Shown piece by piece: positions 53,282-63,982 of a stretch of DNA of 64,000 nucleotides (the first letter of the stretch is position 1; every line of letters starts with the position of its first letter). A program made the translations under genes and the position numbers. The notes beneath the pieces are model-generated. The model did not search any database. It was not told where the DNA came from and saw only the letters and a list, made by a program, of their open reading frames with translations. Origin of the DNA: Rhodocyclaceae bacterium (GTDB lineage Bacteria; Pseudomonadota; Gammaproteobacteria; Burkholderiales; CAIKXV01); the NCBI GenBank assembly GCA_020248265.1, contig JADCHX010000012.1, forward strand, positions 127,394-191,393. The letters are read 5' to 3'.

Positions 53282-55156
53282 TCAGTGTAGCGCCCGATAG
53301 ATGCGTTCAGCGAGCGAATGACTGATGCCCTCCACCTGCATCAGATCCTGCGCGCTCGCGGCGGCGACGCCGCGCAGCCCGCCGAAGCGCGCGAGCAGTT
53401 GCTGGCGGCGCTTCGGTCCGACGCCGGCAATCCCGTCCAGCGCGGAGCCGACGCGCTTCTTGTCGCGGCGGGCGCGATGCCCCTGGATGGCGAACCGGTG
53501 CGCCTCGTCGCGGATCTGCTGCACCAGGTGCGCGCCCGGATGGTCCATCGCCAGTTGCAGGCCTTCTCGGCCGTCGGTGAAGACCAGGGTCTCAAGGCCG
53601 GGCTTGCGGCCCTCCCCTTTCGCCACGCCGACCACCGGGAGGTCGTTCACGCCAAGGTCGTCCAGTACCTCGCGCGCAATGCGCGACTGGCCAGGTCCGC
53701 CATCGATCAGAAGCAGGTCAGGCAGGCGGCCCTCGCCAGCCACTGCCCGCCGGAAGCGCCGCTCGAGCGCCTCGCGCATCGCGGCATAGTCATCGCCCGG
53801 TGCATCGGGCGACACGTTGTACCGGCGATACTCGCCCGGCCGCATGCCGTCGCCGTCGTAGACCACGCAGGACGCGACCGCCGCCTCCCCCATCGTGTGG
53901 CTCACGTCGAAGCATTCGATGCGGCGCACGACGTCAGACAGGCCCAGGGCTTCCTGCAGCGCCGACAGGCGCGCCTCCTGGTTCTGCTGGCTGGCGAGGC
54001 GGCGCTCCAGTGCGAGGCGCGCATTCTGCATGGCCATCTCGAGCCAGCGCCGCCGCACCTCGCGCGGATTCGAAGACAGCTGCACCCTGCGCCCGGCCTG
54101 CTGCGACAGGACCTCGACCAGTCCATCCGCCTCGATCGCGGGATGCACGATGATCTGCTCGGGCACATCCGCGCCAAGGTAGTGCTGCGACAGGAACGCC
54201 GAGAGCACCTCGGACGACGCAGCACCATCGGCATGGTCGGGAAACAGGCTGCGGTCGCCGACGTGGCGCCCGGCGCGGATCATCGCGATGTTCACGCAGA
54301 AGCGCCCGGAGATCGATTCGCAGGCCACCACGTCGGCATTGGTCGCGGTGCCGGCGTCGACGAACTGAGATTCGCGGACCTTGCGCAATGCCTGGATCTG
54401 GTCGCGCAGCGTCGCGGCCTCCTCGAACGCCAGGCGCTCGGCTGCAGACTCCATGCGGCGCACCAGCTTCTCGATCACGAGGTCGTCGTGCCCTTCCAGG
54501 AACAGCGTGGCGTCGCTCACATCCTCGGCGTAGGTCGCCGTGTCGACCAGCCCCACGCATGGACCAGTACAGCGGTGGATCTGCTGCAGCAGGCAGGGGC
54601 GGGAACGGTTGCGGAACACCGTGTCCTCGCAGGTGCGCAGCCGGAACACCTTCTGGATGAGCTGGATGCTGGCCCGCACCGCACCAGCGTTCGGGAACGG
54701 TCCGAAGAATCGGGATTTCTGGTCGAGCGCACCGCGATAGAAGGCCAGGCGCGGAAAGTCGCCCGGGCCGATGCGCAGGTACGGGTAGGACTTGTCGTCG
54801 CGATACAGTATGTTGTACCGCGGCTGCAGCGACTTGATGAAGTTGTTCTCGAGCAGGAGCGCTTCCGATTCCGAACGCGTGACGGTCACGTCGAACCGGT
54901 ATACCTGACGCACCATCAGCTCGATCCGGGGCGACGCATGCCGGCCGGCCTGGAAGTACGATGCCACACGCTTGCGCAGGTCGATCGCCTTGCCGACGTA
55001 GAGCACCTTCTCGCCGGCACCGATCATCCGGTAGACCCCTGGCAGGTGCGGCAGTTCGGCCACGCGCTTGAGCAATACGTCGCGTTCCGGTTGCGCGACG
55101 ATCGGCAATCCCTCGCCTGAAGCCGGACCGTCAAGCTCCGGAGACAACGGACTCAT
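53282..55156 (-). CDS. uvrC: Excinuclease ABC subunit C
   Basis: A 624-residue UvrC. The GIY-YIG endonuclease lies at about 33-110 (LPGVYRMIGAGEKVLYVGKA), a UVR motif in the middle (VIEKLVRRMESAAERLAFEEAATLRD), a RNase H-like domain with DVSHTMGEAAVASCVVYDGDG, and C-terminal helix-hairpin-helix (AGVGPKRRQQLLARFGG). It makes both incisions in excision repair. It is followed closely by pgsA. Confidence 0.95.
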   Translation of the reverse strand: MSPLSPELDGPASGEGLPIVAQPERDVLLKRVAELPHLPGVYRMIGAGEKVLYVGKAIDLRKRVASYFQAGRHASPRIELMVRQVYRFDVTVTRSESEALLLENNFIKSLQPRYNILYRDDKSYPYLRIGPGDFPRLAFYRGALDQKSRFFGPFPNAGAVRASIQLIQKVFRLRTCEDTVFRNRSRPCLLQQIHRCTGPCVGLVDTATYAEDVSDATLFLEGHDDLVIEKLVRRMESAAERLAFEEAATLRDQIQALRKVRESQFVDAGTATNADVVACESISGRFCVNIAMIRAGRHVGDRSLFPDHADGAASSEVLSAFLSQHYLGADVPEQIIVHPAIEADGLVEVLSQQAGRRVQLSSNPREVRRRWLEMAMQNARLALERRLASQQNQEARLSALQEALGLSDVVRRIECFDVSHTMGEAAVASCVVYDGDGMRPGEYRRYNVSPDAPGDDYAAMREALERRFRRAVAGEGRLPDLLLIDGGPGQSRIAREVLDDLGVNDLPVVGVAKGEGRKPGLETLVFTDGREGLQLAMDHPGAHLVQQIRDEAHRFAIQGHRARRDKKRVGSALDGIAGVGPKRRQQLLARFGGLRGVAAASAQDLMQVEGISHSLAERIYRALH

Positions 55157-55213
55157 CAGCGTCGGATACCTTCGTTCACCTTCGGGAGCAGCTGGCAGGG
55201 CATTGCTGTCCCG

Positions 55214-55627
55214 TCACTGCTCGGCCTCGGGTGGGTGCCCGGCAGGGGCAGTCCGCCGCGCAGCACGGAATGGAATCACCGTGGCCTTCGGCGCCTCCGC
55301 CCGCGTGCGGGCGACTGCGGCGAGCATTCCGTCTTTCTGGATACCCGACAGTTCGGACAACGCATCCTGCAGTCGGATCAGGCTGTCCCACATCATCGAC
55401 TGCGCCTTCAGGCACGCACCCAGGTCGCTGCCTGCACGGGAACGCTCCATGTCGACCCGGAACTGCAGGCCGCGCAGGCGTGGCTGCATGCCGGCCGGTG
55501 CGGACTGGATGACCGCCTCGAGTGCCTCCTTGCGGCGCAGTTCGAACACCTCGGGATCGGTCTCATGGAGGCGCTGCCAGTCCTCGAAGACGTAATCCTC
55601 GGGTTTCCGGTCGGAGAGATTGGACAT
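55214..55627 (-). CDS. DUF3135 family protein
   Basis: A 137-residue small protein with the family pattern: an aromatic/acidic start (YVFEDWQRLHETDPEVFELRR), then QPRLRGLQFRVDMERSRAG and a CLKAQSMMWDSLIRLQDAL block. It is probably cytosolic. Its function is unknown. A conserved partner of uvrC-nagZ regions in betaproteobacteria is plausible but not established here. The ATG at 55627 was chosen from the family pattern. Confidence 0.72.
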   Translation of the reverse strand: MSNLSDRKPEDYVFEDWQRLHETDPEVFELRRKEALEAVIQSAPAGMQPRLRGLQFRVDMERSRAGSDLGACLKAQSMMWDSLIRLQDALSELSGIQKDGMLAAVARTRAEAPKATVIPFRAARRTAPAGHPPEAEQ

Positions 55628-55817
55628 GGGGTAAACAGGCTGCCGTCGGAAGGCCATCAGCGGCCCGGCAGCAGCGCCGGGGACGCGGGATCGGGAACAC
55701 GGATCGAGCGTGCCCTGCTCGATCATCCAGGCTACAAGGTAACAGGTCCGGGCGCGGGTGGGTCATTGCGTGCAGGCGTTCTGCGACCGGCAAGGATCGC
55801 CGTCGCGGGGATCCGGA

Positions 55818-56885
55818 TCACCCCGCCGCCAGCGCCTGAAGTTCGGCCGCATGGCCAGGCGATGCCTGCAGGCGCCCAAGGTCTTCAGCCGCAGGATCGA
55901 TGCCGGCCCCTTCACGGGCACGCAGGGCGGACAGGCGGCGGGCACCCACGGCATCAACCAGGGGCAGCCGCGACGCCAGCAACTGGTCGGCCAGGTCCGG
56001 ACGGTTGCAGATGAGCACGAGATCGCAACCCGCAGACAGTGCGGCGCGAGCCCGCTCGCCGACGTCCCCGGCGACCCGTGCCCCCTCCATCGACAGATCG
56101 TCGCTCAGGATCGCCCCGTCGAAGCCCAGCCGCCGGCGCAACACCTCTTGTAGCCAGTAGCTGGAAAAGCCAGCAGGCCGCGGATCGACGAGCGGATAGA
56201 TGACATGCGCCGGCATCACCGCGGCAAGATCGCCTGGCGCCAGCCGCGCGTAGGGCAGCGCGTCGCATGCGAGTATTTCGTCCAGCGGGCGTGGGTCCAC
56301 CGGAACGTCGACATGCGAATCCGCTTCGGCATATCCATGTCCAGGAAAGTGCTTGCCCACGGAGGCCATCCCCGCCCGGCGCAGCCCGCGTACGAGCGCT
56401 CGGCCGAGCATCGTGACCGCGGACGGATCCTTGTGGAAAGCACGGTCGCCGATCACGCCGCTGCGGCCGAAGTCGAGGTCGAGCACCGGGGCGAACGTGA
56501 AGTCGACGCCACAAGCGCGCAGTTCGGCAGCCAGCACATGGCCTGCAAGTTCAGCCCGCCGGCACGCACCTGCCGGATCTTCTGTCCAGCGAGCGCCGAT
56601 AGAACCCATCGACGGGATGGCGGTGAAGCCGGCGCGGAAACGCTGCACGCGCCCCCCTTCATGGTCGACACCGACCGGGAGCGCGGGGGTACGCAGCGCA
56701 TGGATCGAGGCGACCAGCGCGGCCAGCTGCGCCGGAGATTCGAAGTTGCGCGAGAACAGGATGACGCCACCGCAGCTCGGATGCAGCAGCCGCCGACGGT
56801 CATCTGCGTCGAGCGCAAGGCCGGCCACGTCGAGCATCACCGGACCCAGCGGACGCGGTGCGGAACGCAGCAGTGCCGGGCTCAT
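55818..56885 (-). CDS. nagZ: Beta-N-acetylhexosaminidase (NagZ)
   Basis: A 355-residue GH3 hydrolase of muropeptide recycling, removing N-acetylglucosamine from 1,6-anhydroMurNAc-peptides. The signature KHFPGHGYAEADSHVDVP and the nucleophile aspartate in LSDDLSMEGARVAG are present. It overlaps acpS by four bases at its start. Confidence 0.93.
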   Translation of the reverse strand: MSPALLRSAPRPLGPVMLDVAGLALDADDRRRLLHPSCGGVILFSRNFESPAQLAALVASIHALRTPALPVGVDHEGGRVQRFRAGFTAIPSMGSIGARWTEDPAGACRRAELAGHVLAAELRACGVDFTFAPVLDLDFGRSGVIGDRAFHKDPSAVTMLGRALVRGLRRAGMASVGKHFPGHGYAEADSHVDVPVDPRPLDEILACDALPYARLAPGDLAAVMPAHVIYPLVDPRPAGFSSYWLQEVLRRRLGFDGAILSDDLSMEGARVAGDVGERARAALSAGCDLVLICNRPDLADQLLASRLPLVDAVGARRLSALRAREGAGIDPAAEDLGRLQASPGHAAELQALAAG

Positions 56886-57280
56886 CGTGCGCCGCCTGCA
56901 TCGGCCCGTTCGAGTACGACCATCGCGCACGCCATCCCGCGCTCGTCGGTGAGCGACACATGCCCGCCGAGTACCCCCTCGCGCGCAGCGTGCGCCGCGA
57001 GAGCGTCTCCGAACACCAACAGCGGCTTGCCTCGCGGATCGCTCGCCAATCCCATCTGGTGCAGCGTCGCCGGATAGCGCAGGCCGAGGCCGAACGCCTT
57101 CGAGCAGGCTTCCTTCGCGGCGAAGCGCTGGCCGAGGAAGTTCACCGGCCGGGACGATCGCGCGAAGGCATCGCGCTCCGCCGGCATCAGCACGCGCTCG
57201 ACGAAGCGCTCACCGTATCGGGTCAGCAGGCCTTCGACCCGATCGAGCGCGACCAGGTCGGTTCCGATACCGTAGATCAT
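56882..57280 (-). CDS. acpS: Holo-[acyl-carrier-protein] synthase
   Basis: A 132-residue AcpS that attaches phosphopantetheine to ACP. The magnesium motifs IGTDLVALDRVE and RFAAKEACSKAFG are present. It overlaps pdxJ at its start and nagZ at its end by four bases each, so the three are coupled. Confidence 0.94.
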   Translation of the reverse strand: MIYGIGTDLVALDRVEGLLTRYGERFVERVLMPAERDAFARSSRPVNFLGQRFAAKEACSKAFGLGLRYPATLHQMGLASDPRGKPLLVFGDALAAHAAREGVLGGHVSLTDERGMACAMVVLERADAGGAR

Positions 57281-58014
57281 GCTCCAACCTCCCCGGCCGA
57301 CAGTGCAGCCACATATGCGCGCACGGCGGCGTCCAGCCCCATCTCGAGCGCATCTCCGATCAGTGCATGACCGATGGATACCTCGTCGACCGGCGCCGCG
57401 GCCGCGACGAACCTGCCGACATTGGCGAGGTTCAGGTCGTGTCCCGCATTGACGCCAAGTCCGGCGGCGCGGGCCGCCTGTGCGCTTTCGACAAACTGCG
57501 CCAGCACTGCCGGATCGTCAGAATGGCGCGCATAGGCTTCGGTGTACAGCTCGATCCGGTCGGCACCCAGTTCGCGCGCAAAGCGCATCGAGGCCGGATC
57601 CGGATCCAAGAACAGGCTGACGCGAATACCCGCGTCCTTCAATGCCTGAACCACCGGCTCGAGTTCTGCCGCGCGCGCGGGCAACGACCAGCCGAAACTG
57701 GACGTAAGCGCGCCCGCCTCGTCCGGTACGAGCGTGCACTGGTCGGGCACGATGTCGAGGGCGATCTTCATCAGGTTGTGGAACGGATTACCCTCGATGT
57801 TGAACTCCACGCCGCGATAGCCCTCGAGCAGCCGCGACAGGTCGAGTACATCCCTCGGGCGAATGTGCCGCTCGTCGGGGCGAGGATGCACGGTGATGCC
57901 TGCGGCGCCTGCCGCGATCGAGATCATCGCCGCCCGAGTAACGCTCGGCAGCCCGCTTTCGCGCGAGTTGCGCAGCAGGGCGATCTTGTTCAGGTTGACG
58001 CTCAGTCGGGTCAT
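57277..58014 (-). CDS. pdxJ: Pyridoxine 5'-phosphate synthase PdxJ
   Basis: A 245-residue PdxJ with SVNLNKIALLRNSRE at the N-terminus, the GAAGITVHPRPDERHI active-site loop, and NAGHDLNL late. It condenses aminoacetone phosphate with deoxyxylulose phosphate in vitamin B6 synthesis. It starts at 58014, some 40 bases below recO. Confidence 0.95.
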   Translation of the reverse strand: MTRLSVNLNKIALLRNSRESGLPSVTRAAMISIAAGAAGITVHPRPDERHIRPRDVLDLSRLLEGYRGVEFNIEGNPFHNLMKIALDIVPDQCTLVPDEAGALTSSFGWSLPARAAELEPVVQALKDAGIRVSLFLDPDPASMRFARELGADRIELYTEAYARHSDDPAVLAQFVESAQAARAAGLGVNAGHDLNLANVGRFVAAAAPVDEVSIGHALIGDALEMGLDAAVRAYVAALSAGEVGA

Positions 58015-58057
58015 CGTTGTGCAGATCGCGGATGGAACCGCGCTCCCAGCTTCGGTT

Positions 58058-58780
58058 TCAGAGGTTCTGCAACGAACGCAGCAGGTCGCGGGTGTGCAGC
58101 GGCTGGTCGCCAAGGTAGTGCGCCAGCACATGGCGGGTCAGCAGCTTGCTCTCCTGCAGGCTCTGCGCATCGGCATAGCGATCGTGTGCCATGTCGATCA
58201 GTGTCTGTCCCGCCAATTCTATGCCCTCGCGGTCGCCGTCCGCTGGAACTGGTCCGATGCCGACCTGATAAACATAGCGCGCGCCAGGATCGATCGCGGC
58301 ACCCGAGGACGCGTCGCGGTCCAGCACCAGCCCGTAGCCGATCCCGGCAAGGAGGGCACGTTCGAAGCGGCGCAGCGTCGCGGAGAGCCCGCTGCCGCCG
58401 GACAGCTCGACCAGCACCCGTGCATAGTCCTCGAACAATTGCTCATGCGGATCCTCGCGCCGAAGCAGCCTCAGCAGCAGTTCATTGACGTAGAGGCCAC
58501 AGAGCAATGGCGTCGCGCTGAGCGGCGGCAGCCCGCCGATCCACTCGACCTTGTGCAGGGTGCGCAGCTCGCCCCGGCCGCCCCAGCCGGCCGCCATCGG
58601 CTGGAACGGCAGCAGCAGGCCGCGCATCGCGGAGCCGGCGCGCCGTGCACCACGCGCCACCCATGCGATCCGCCCGTACTGTCCGGTGAACGCCTCGACG
58701 ATCAGGCTCGTCTCGCGGAACGGATACGTATGCAGTACGAAGGCTGGTACCTGTGTGACCCGGGTTCCACCGCCAGCCAT
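58058..58780 (-). CDS. recO: DNA repair protein RecO
   Basis: A 240-residue RecO with the OB-fold start (AFVLHTYPFRETSLIVEAFTG) and the helical C-terminal domain. It loads RecA in the RecFOR pathway. No zinc cysteines are seen. One base separates its start from the era stop, the usual proteobacterial layout. Confidence 0.92.
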   Translation of the reverse strand: MAGGGTRVTQVPAFVLHTYPFRETSLIVEAFTGQYGRIAWVARGARRAGSAMRGLLLPFQPMAAGWGGRGELRTLHKVEWIGGLPPLSATPLLCGLYVNELLLRLLRREDPHEQLFEDYARVLVELSGGSGLSATLRRFERALLAGIGYGLVLDRDASSGAAIDPGARYVYQVGIGPVPADGDREGIELAGQTLIDMAHDRYADAQSLQESKLLTRHVLAHYLGDQPLHTRDLLRSLQNL

Positions 58781-58781
58781 G

Positions 58782-59684
58782 TCAGTCCTGCCCGGGTTCG
58801 CCCGGCAGGGCGATGTCCTGGCTGGCCGTCGGGCGCCCACGCGCACGCTGGACCTTCACCCACAGTTCCATGAACACCTTGCAGCCGAACAGCGCCTCCA
58901 TGTCGCCCCGCGCCGCAGTGGCGATCGCCTTCAACTGTGCTCCTCGATCGCCGATCACGATCGCCTTCTGGCCGGGCTTGGCGACCGTGATGGTCGCGTA
59001 GATCCTGCGCAGCCGCGGCAGTTCCTCGAACTGGTCGATCGACACGTCGCATTCGTAAGGCAATTCGGCGCCGAGGAAGCGGAACAGCTTTTCGCGCAGT
59101 ATCTCGCCCGCGAAGTAGCGTTCGCCGCGGTCGGTCAACGCCTCCGGGTCGTACAGGGCCTCCTGCTCGGGCAGGTGGACGGCAAGCGCATCGAGCAGGG
59201 AATCGAAGTTGGCATCGTGCTCGGCACTGACCGGGACTATCGCCGAGAAGTCGCGCTCACGGCGGACGCGGTCGATGAACGGCAGCAGGCGACGCTTGTC
59301 CTGCAACTGGTCGATCTTGTTGATCACCAGCACCACCGGCAGTGATGCAGGGAGCGCCCGACCGACAGCCTGGTCTTCAGGTCGGAAGCGGTCGGCTTCG
59401 ACCACCCAGGCAACGGCGTCCACGCTCTCAAGCGCCTGGATGGCCTCACGGTTGTAGGTACGCGACTGGTGGCCGCTGCGGTTGTCCTGCAGTCCTGGCG
59501 TATCCACGAATCCGAACTGCTGGTCGCCCCTGGCGAGAATGCCGAGCAGGTTGGAGCGCGTGGTCTGCGGCCGCTTCGAGACGATGGCGAGCTTCGCGCC
59601 GATCAACCGGTTGAGCAGCGTCGACTTGCCCACGTTCGGCCGGCCGACGATCGCGATACGACCCGATAGCCGAGGCTGGATCAT
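58782..59684 (-). CDS. era: GTPase Era
   Basis: A 300-residue Era. G1 GRPNVGKST (14-22), G2 in QTTRSN, G3 DTPGLQD, G4 NKID, and a C-terminal KH domain (IGDRGAQLKAIATAARGDMEAL). It binds 16S rRNA during 30S maturation. It overlaps rnc by four bases. Confidence 0.95.
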   Translation of the reverse strand: MIQPRLSGRIAIVGRPNVGKSTLLNRLIGAKLAIVSKRPQTTRSNLLGILARGDQQFGFVDTPGLQDNRSGHQSRTYNREAIQALESVDAVAWVVEADRFRPEDQAVGRALPASLPVVLVINKIDQLQDKRRLLPFIDRVRRERDFSAIVPVSAEHDANFDSLLDALAVHLPEQEALYDPEALTDRGERYFAGEILREKLFRFLGAELPYECDVSIDQFEELPRLRRIYATITVAKPGQKAIVIGDRGAQLKAIATAARGDMEALFGCKVFMELWVKVQRARGRPTASQDIALPGEPGQD

Positions 59685-60352
59685 GGGCGCTGCGCCAGTT
59701 GCAGCCAGGCGGCCTCGGCGGAAGACTGCTCCGCAGCCCGGCGGCTGGTACCACTGCCGCGGGTGGCAAGACCAGGGACGTCGATCACGCACTCAACCTC
59801 GAAGCGCTGCGCATGCGCCTCGCCGCTGATTCCGACCACAGCATAGCGGGGCAGTGGGTGCCGGCGCGCCTGCAGCCATTCCTGCAGGCGGGTCTTCGGA
59901 TCCTTGGCCGGCGCATTGATGTCGATTGCACCCAGGCGCGCGCGCAGGTTGCGGGTCACGAAGGCGGACGCGGCATCGTAACCGGCGTCGAGGAATACCG
60001 CACCGACGACCGCCTCGAACGCATCGGCAAGGATCGACGGACGCCGGTGTCCGCCAGTCCGTGCCTCGCCCTCGCCCAGCCGCAAGGAAGCACCCAGGTC
60101 GAGATCCAGTGCGACCTCGAACAGCGCCTGCTGGTTGACGAGATTGGCGCGCAGACGCGACAGTTCCCCTTCGGCGGCAAAGGGGAAACGCTCCAGCAGT
60201 TCCTGCGCGACGACGCAGTTCAGGACACTGTCGCCGAGGAACTCGAGCCGCTCGTTATTGTCGGCGCCGAAACTGCGATGCGTGAGCGCCCTTTCGAGCA
60301 GCTTTGGGTCCGAGAATGCGTGCTGGATCGCGCGGGACATCTTCAGCGGCAA
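59681..60352 (-). CDS. rnc: Ribonuclease III
   Basis: A 223-residue RNase III with the signature NERLEFLGDSVL (33-44), the second acidic cluster DAFEAVVGAVFLD and a C-terminal dsRNA-binding domain (KTRLQEWLQARRHPLPRY). It processes rRNA precursors. An ATG 12 bases further in is an alternative start. Confidence 0.95.
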   Translation of the reverse strand: MPLKMSRAIQHAFSDPKLLERALTHRSFGADNNERLEFLGDSVLNCVVAQELLERFPFAAEGELSRLRANLVNQQALFEVALDLDLGASLRLGEGEARTGGHRRPSILADAFEAVVGAVFLDAGYDAASAFVTRNLRARLGAIDINAPAKDPKTRLQEWLQARRHPLPRYAVVGISGEAHAQRFEVECVIDVPGLATRGSGTSRRAAEQSSAEAAWLQLAQRP

Positions 60353-60384
60353 ATGCGGACGCGGCGCGTGGCGGCAAGGCCGCC

Positions 60385-60741
60385 TCAGCGCGAGGTCGCC
60401 TGGAAATCCACCAGCAGGCTGATGTTCGAGATCAGCGGGATCGTGACCCGGTAGCGTGTCTCGATGACCAGTTGCCCGGCTTCGCGGGTGATCACGAGGT
60501 CGGACGGGGAAACAGCATTCACGGAGTCGACCGTCGTCTGGCGCCTGAAGGCGGCCTGCACATCTGCAGCCGTAGCGTTGGCGTACGCCGGGTTGTTGGC
60601 GATCTGCCGGAAGATCTTGCCGATGGTGTACCGCTCGATGTAGGCCGGCACCAGCTTCATGGCCAGGATCGAGACGAACACGAGTCCGATGCTGACGCAG
60701 ATCATTCCGACGATCGTTATGCCCTTCTGCCGGTTGCGCAT
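60385..60741 (-). CDS. DUF4845 membrane protein
   Basis: A 118-residue protein with an N-terminal signal-anchor or membrane helix (GITIVGMICVSIGLVFVSIL, about 7-26) and a periplasmic part. It belongs to DUF4845, which is regularly found between lepB and rnc in betaproteobacteria. The function is unknown. The ATG at 60741 starts the basic MRNRQKG before the helix. Confidence 0.83.
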   Translation of the reverse strand: MRNRQKGITIVGMICVSIGLVFVSILAMKLVPAYIERYTIGKIFRQIANNPAYANATAADVQAAFRRQTTVDSVNAVSPSDLVITREAGQLVIETRYRVTIPLISNISLLVDFQATSR

Positions 60742-60752
60742 GGCGAAAGCTT

Positions 60753-61556
60753 TCACTGTATCCGCGTGCCGATTCGGGACATTGCGTCGAAATTCCACCA
60801 GATCATCACTGCCTTGCCGACGATGTTGCGTTCGGGTACGAAGCCCCAGTAGCGACTGTCGGCGCTCGCATCGCGGTTGTCGCCCATCGTGAAATAGTGT
60901 CCTGGCGGAACCGTGCAGGTAAATCCTGCTTCATTGTATTCGCAATTCTCGCGCATCGGAAAGCGCCGGACACCACTGGTCTGGATGGTCGGCATATCCG
61001 GTTGCACCAGGATATCGTGCGGCCTTTCCGCGATCGTTTCGGACAGGCGCCGTGCATTCACGAAGGACAGCCCGCCCTCGACATAGCTGTAGTCGCCGAC
61101 CGGCTTCAACGAAACGGGCTGGCCATTGAGCTCAAGTCGCTTGTCGCGGTACGCCACGCGGTCGCCGGGCACGCCGACCACCCGCTTGATGTAGTCGAGC
61201 GACGGATCGTCCGGATACCGGAACACCATCACGTCGCCGCGTTGCGGCGATCCCATGTCGAACACCTTCACGTTCGCCACCGGGAGCCGGATACCGTAGG
61301 TGTACTTGTTGACGAGGATGAAGTCGCCCACGAGCAGTGTCGGAATCATCGAGCCGGACGGGATCTTGAACGGTTCGACGAGGAAGGACCGAAGCACGAA
61401 CACGATCAGGATGACCGGGAAGAAGCTTTTCGGGTACTCGATCCACCAGGGTTCGCCCTTGCCCTCGGGCCGGTTGCGCCTCAGCACGAACCTGTCTAGC
61501 AGCCAGATGGCACCGGTGATGACCAGCAGCACCAGCATGATCAGGGGGAAATTCAC
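60753..61556 (-). CDS. lepB: Signal peptidase I
   Basis: A 267-residue LepB with two N-terminal membrane segments (about 4-24 and 44-58). The catalytic Ser69 is in IPSGSMIPTLLVGD and the lysine Lys124 in DYIKRVVGVPGD. The C-terminal GDNRDASADSRYWG box is present. It cleaves Sec and Tat signal peptides. It lies 19 bases below lepA. Confidence 0.95.
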   Translation of the reverse strand: MNFPLIMLVLLVITGAIWLLDRFVLRRNRPEGKGEPWWIEYPKSFFPVILIVFVLRSFLVEPFKIPSGSMIPTLLVGDFILVNKYTYGIRLPVANVKVFDMGSPQRGDVMVFRYPDDPSLDYIKRVVGVPGDRVAYRDKRLELNGQPVSLKPVGDYSYVEGGLSFVNARRLSETIAERPHDILVQPDMPTIQTSGVRRFPMRENCEYNEAGFTCTVPPGHYFTMGDNRDASADSRYWGFVPERNIVGKAVMIWWNFDAMSRIGTRIQ

Positions 61557-61575
61557 TGTCCACTCTCTTCCATGG

Positions 61576-63369
<1,794 letters not shown>

Positions 63370-63520
63370 CGGGTATGCGTCGATTCCTGTGTGACTTCGC
63401 GCTGGTCCCTGCCGACCGGAAGTCCGCAGAAAGCAGGCACGAGGATTCTAGCCAAGTTGCCGTACCGCCGGGGTCTTCGCTGGCGCACCGCTGGCGTGTA
63501 CGCGCACCGGCAATCGGGCT

Positions 63521-63766
63521 TCACCGCATCAACGCGCGCGCCAGGGCGATTCGGTCCAACTGGCCGAAGCAGATCAGTTGGTCATCGTCGTGGGTCAGCA
63601 CTGGCACCCGCTCCGAGTACAGAGGTTCCAGTTCGGGGTGCTCGTCGAGATCGACGATCCGCAGAACGATTCGCCCGGCATCGACCAGCGGTTGCAACTG
63701 CGAGATCATGGTCTCGCAGAGATGGCAGTAATCGTGGACATGGATGACCAAGGTCGGGATCTTCAT
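63521..63766 (-). CDS. Glutaredoxin-family protein (DUF836)
   Basis: An 81-residue thioredoxin-fold protein with the redox pair Cys14-His-Leu-Cys17 (HDYCHLCETM) and the cis-proline in SERVPVLTHDD. It belongs to the DUF836/glutaredoxin-like group often placed upstream of lepA. It is transcribed after the 5S terminator, so it needs its own promoter or read-through. No clear promoter was seen in the short gap. Confidence 0.85.
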   Translation of the reverse strand: MKIPTLVIHVHDYCHLCETMISQLQPLVDAGRIVLRIVDLDEHPELEPLYSERVPVLTHDDDQLICFGQLDRIALARALMR

Positions 63767-63795
63767 GCTGCGCAGCCTTGCTGAGTTGGTAGCGG

Positions 63796-63833
63796 AAACG
63801 AAAACGCCCCGAACCTTTTGGGACGGGGCGTTT
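63796..63833 (-). terminator. rRNA operon terminator
   Basis: AACGCCCCG pairs with CGGGGCGTT in a nine-base stem around a twelve-base loop, followed on the minus strand by TTTTCGTTT. It lies about 33 bases after the 5S rRNA. Confidence 0.87.
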
Positions 63834-63865
63834 GAGTGGCTACGGGTGAGGTAGCCGGAAGGGGA

Positions 63866-63982
63866 GTCTGACGATGACCTACTTTCGCGCGAAAAGGATC
63901 GCACTATCATCGGCGCTGGAGCGTTTCACGGTCCTGTTCGGGATGGGAAGGGGTGGTTCCACTCCGCTATGGTCGTCAGACA
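63866..63982 (-). rRNA. rrf: 5S ribosomal RNA
   Basis: About 117 bases. The ends TGTCTGACGACC and GGTCATCGTCAGACT pair as helix I, and the internal ACCCCTTCCCATCCCGAACAG is the 5S hallmark. It is the end of an rRNA operon whose 23S part lies outside the window. Ends may be off by one or two bases. Confidence 0.95.
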
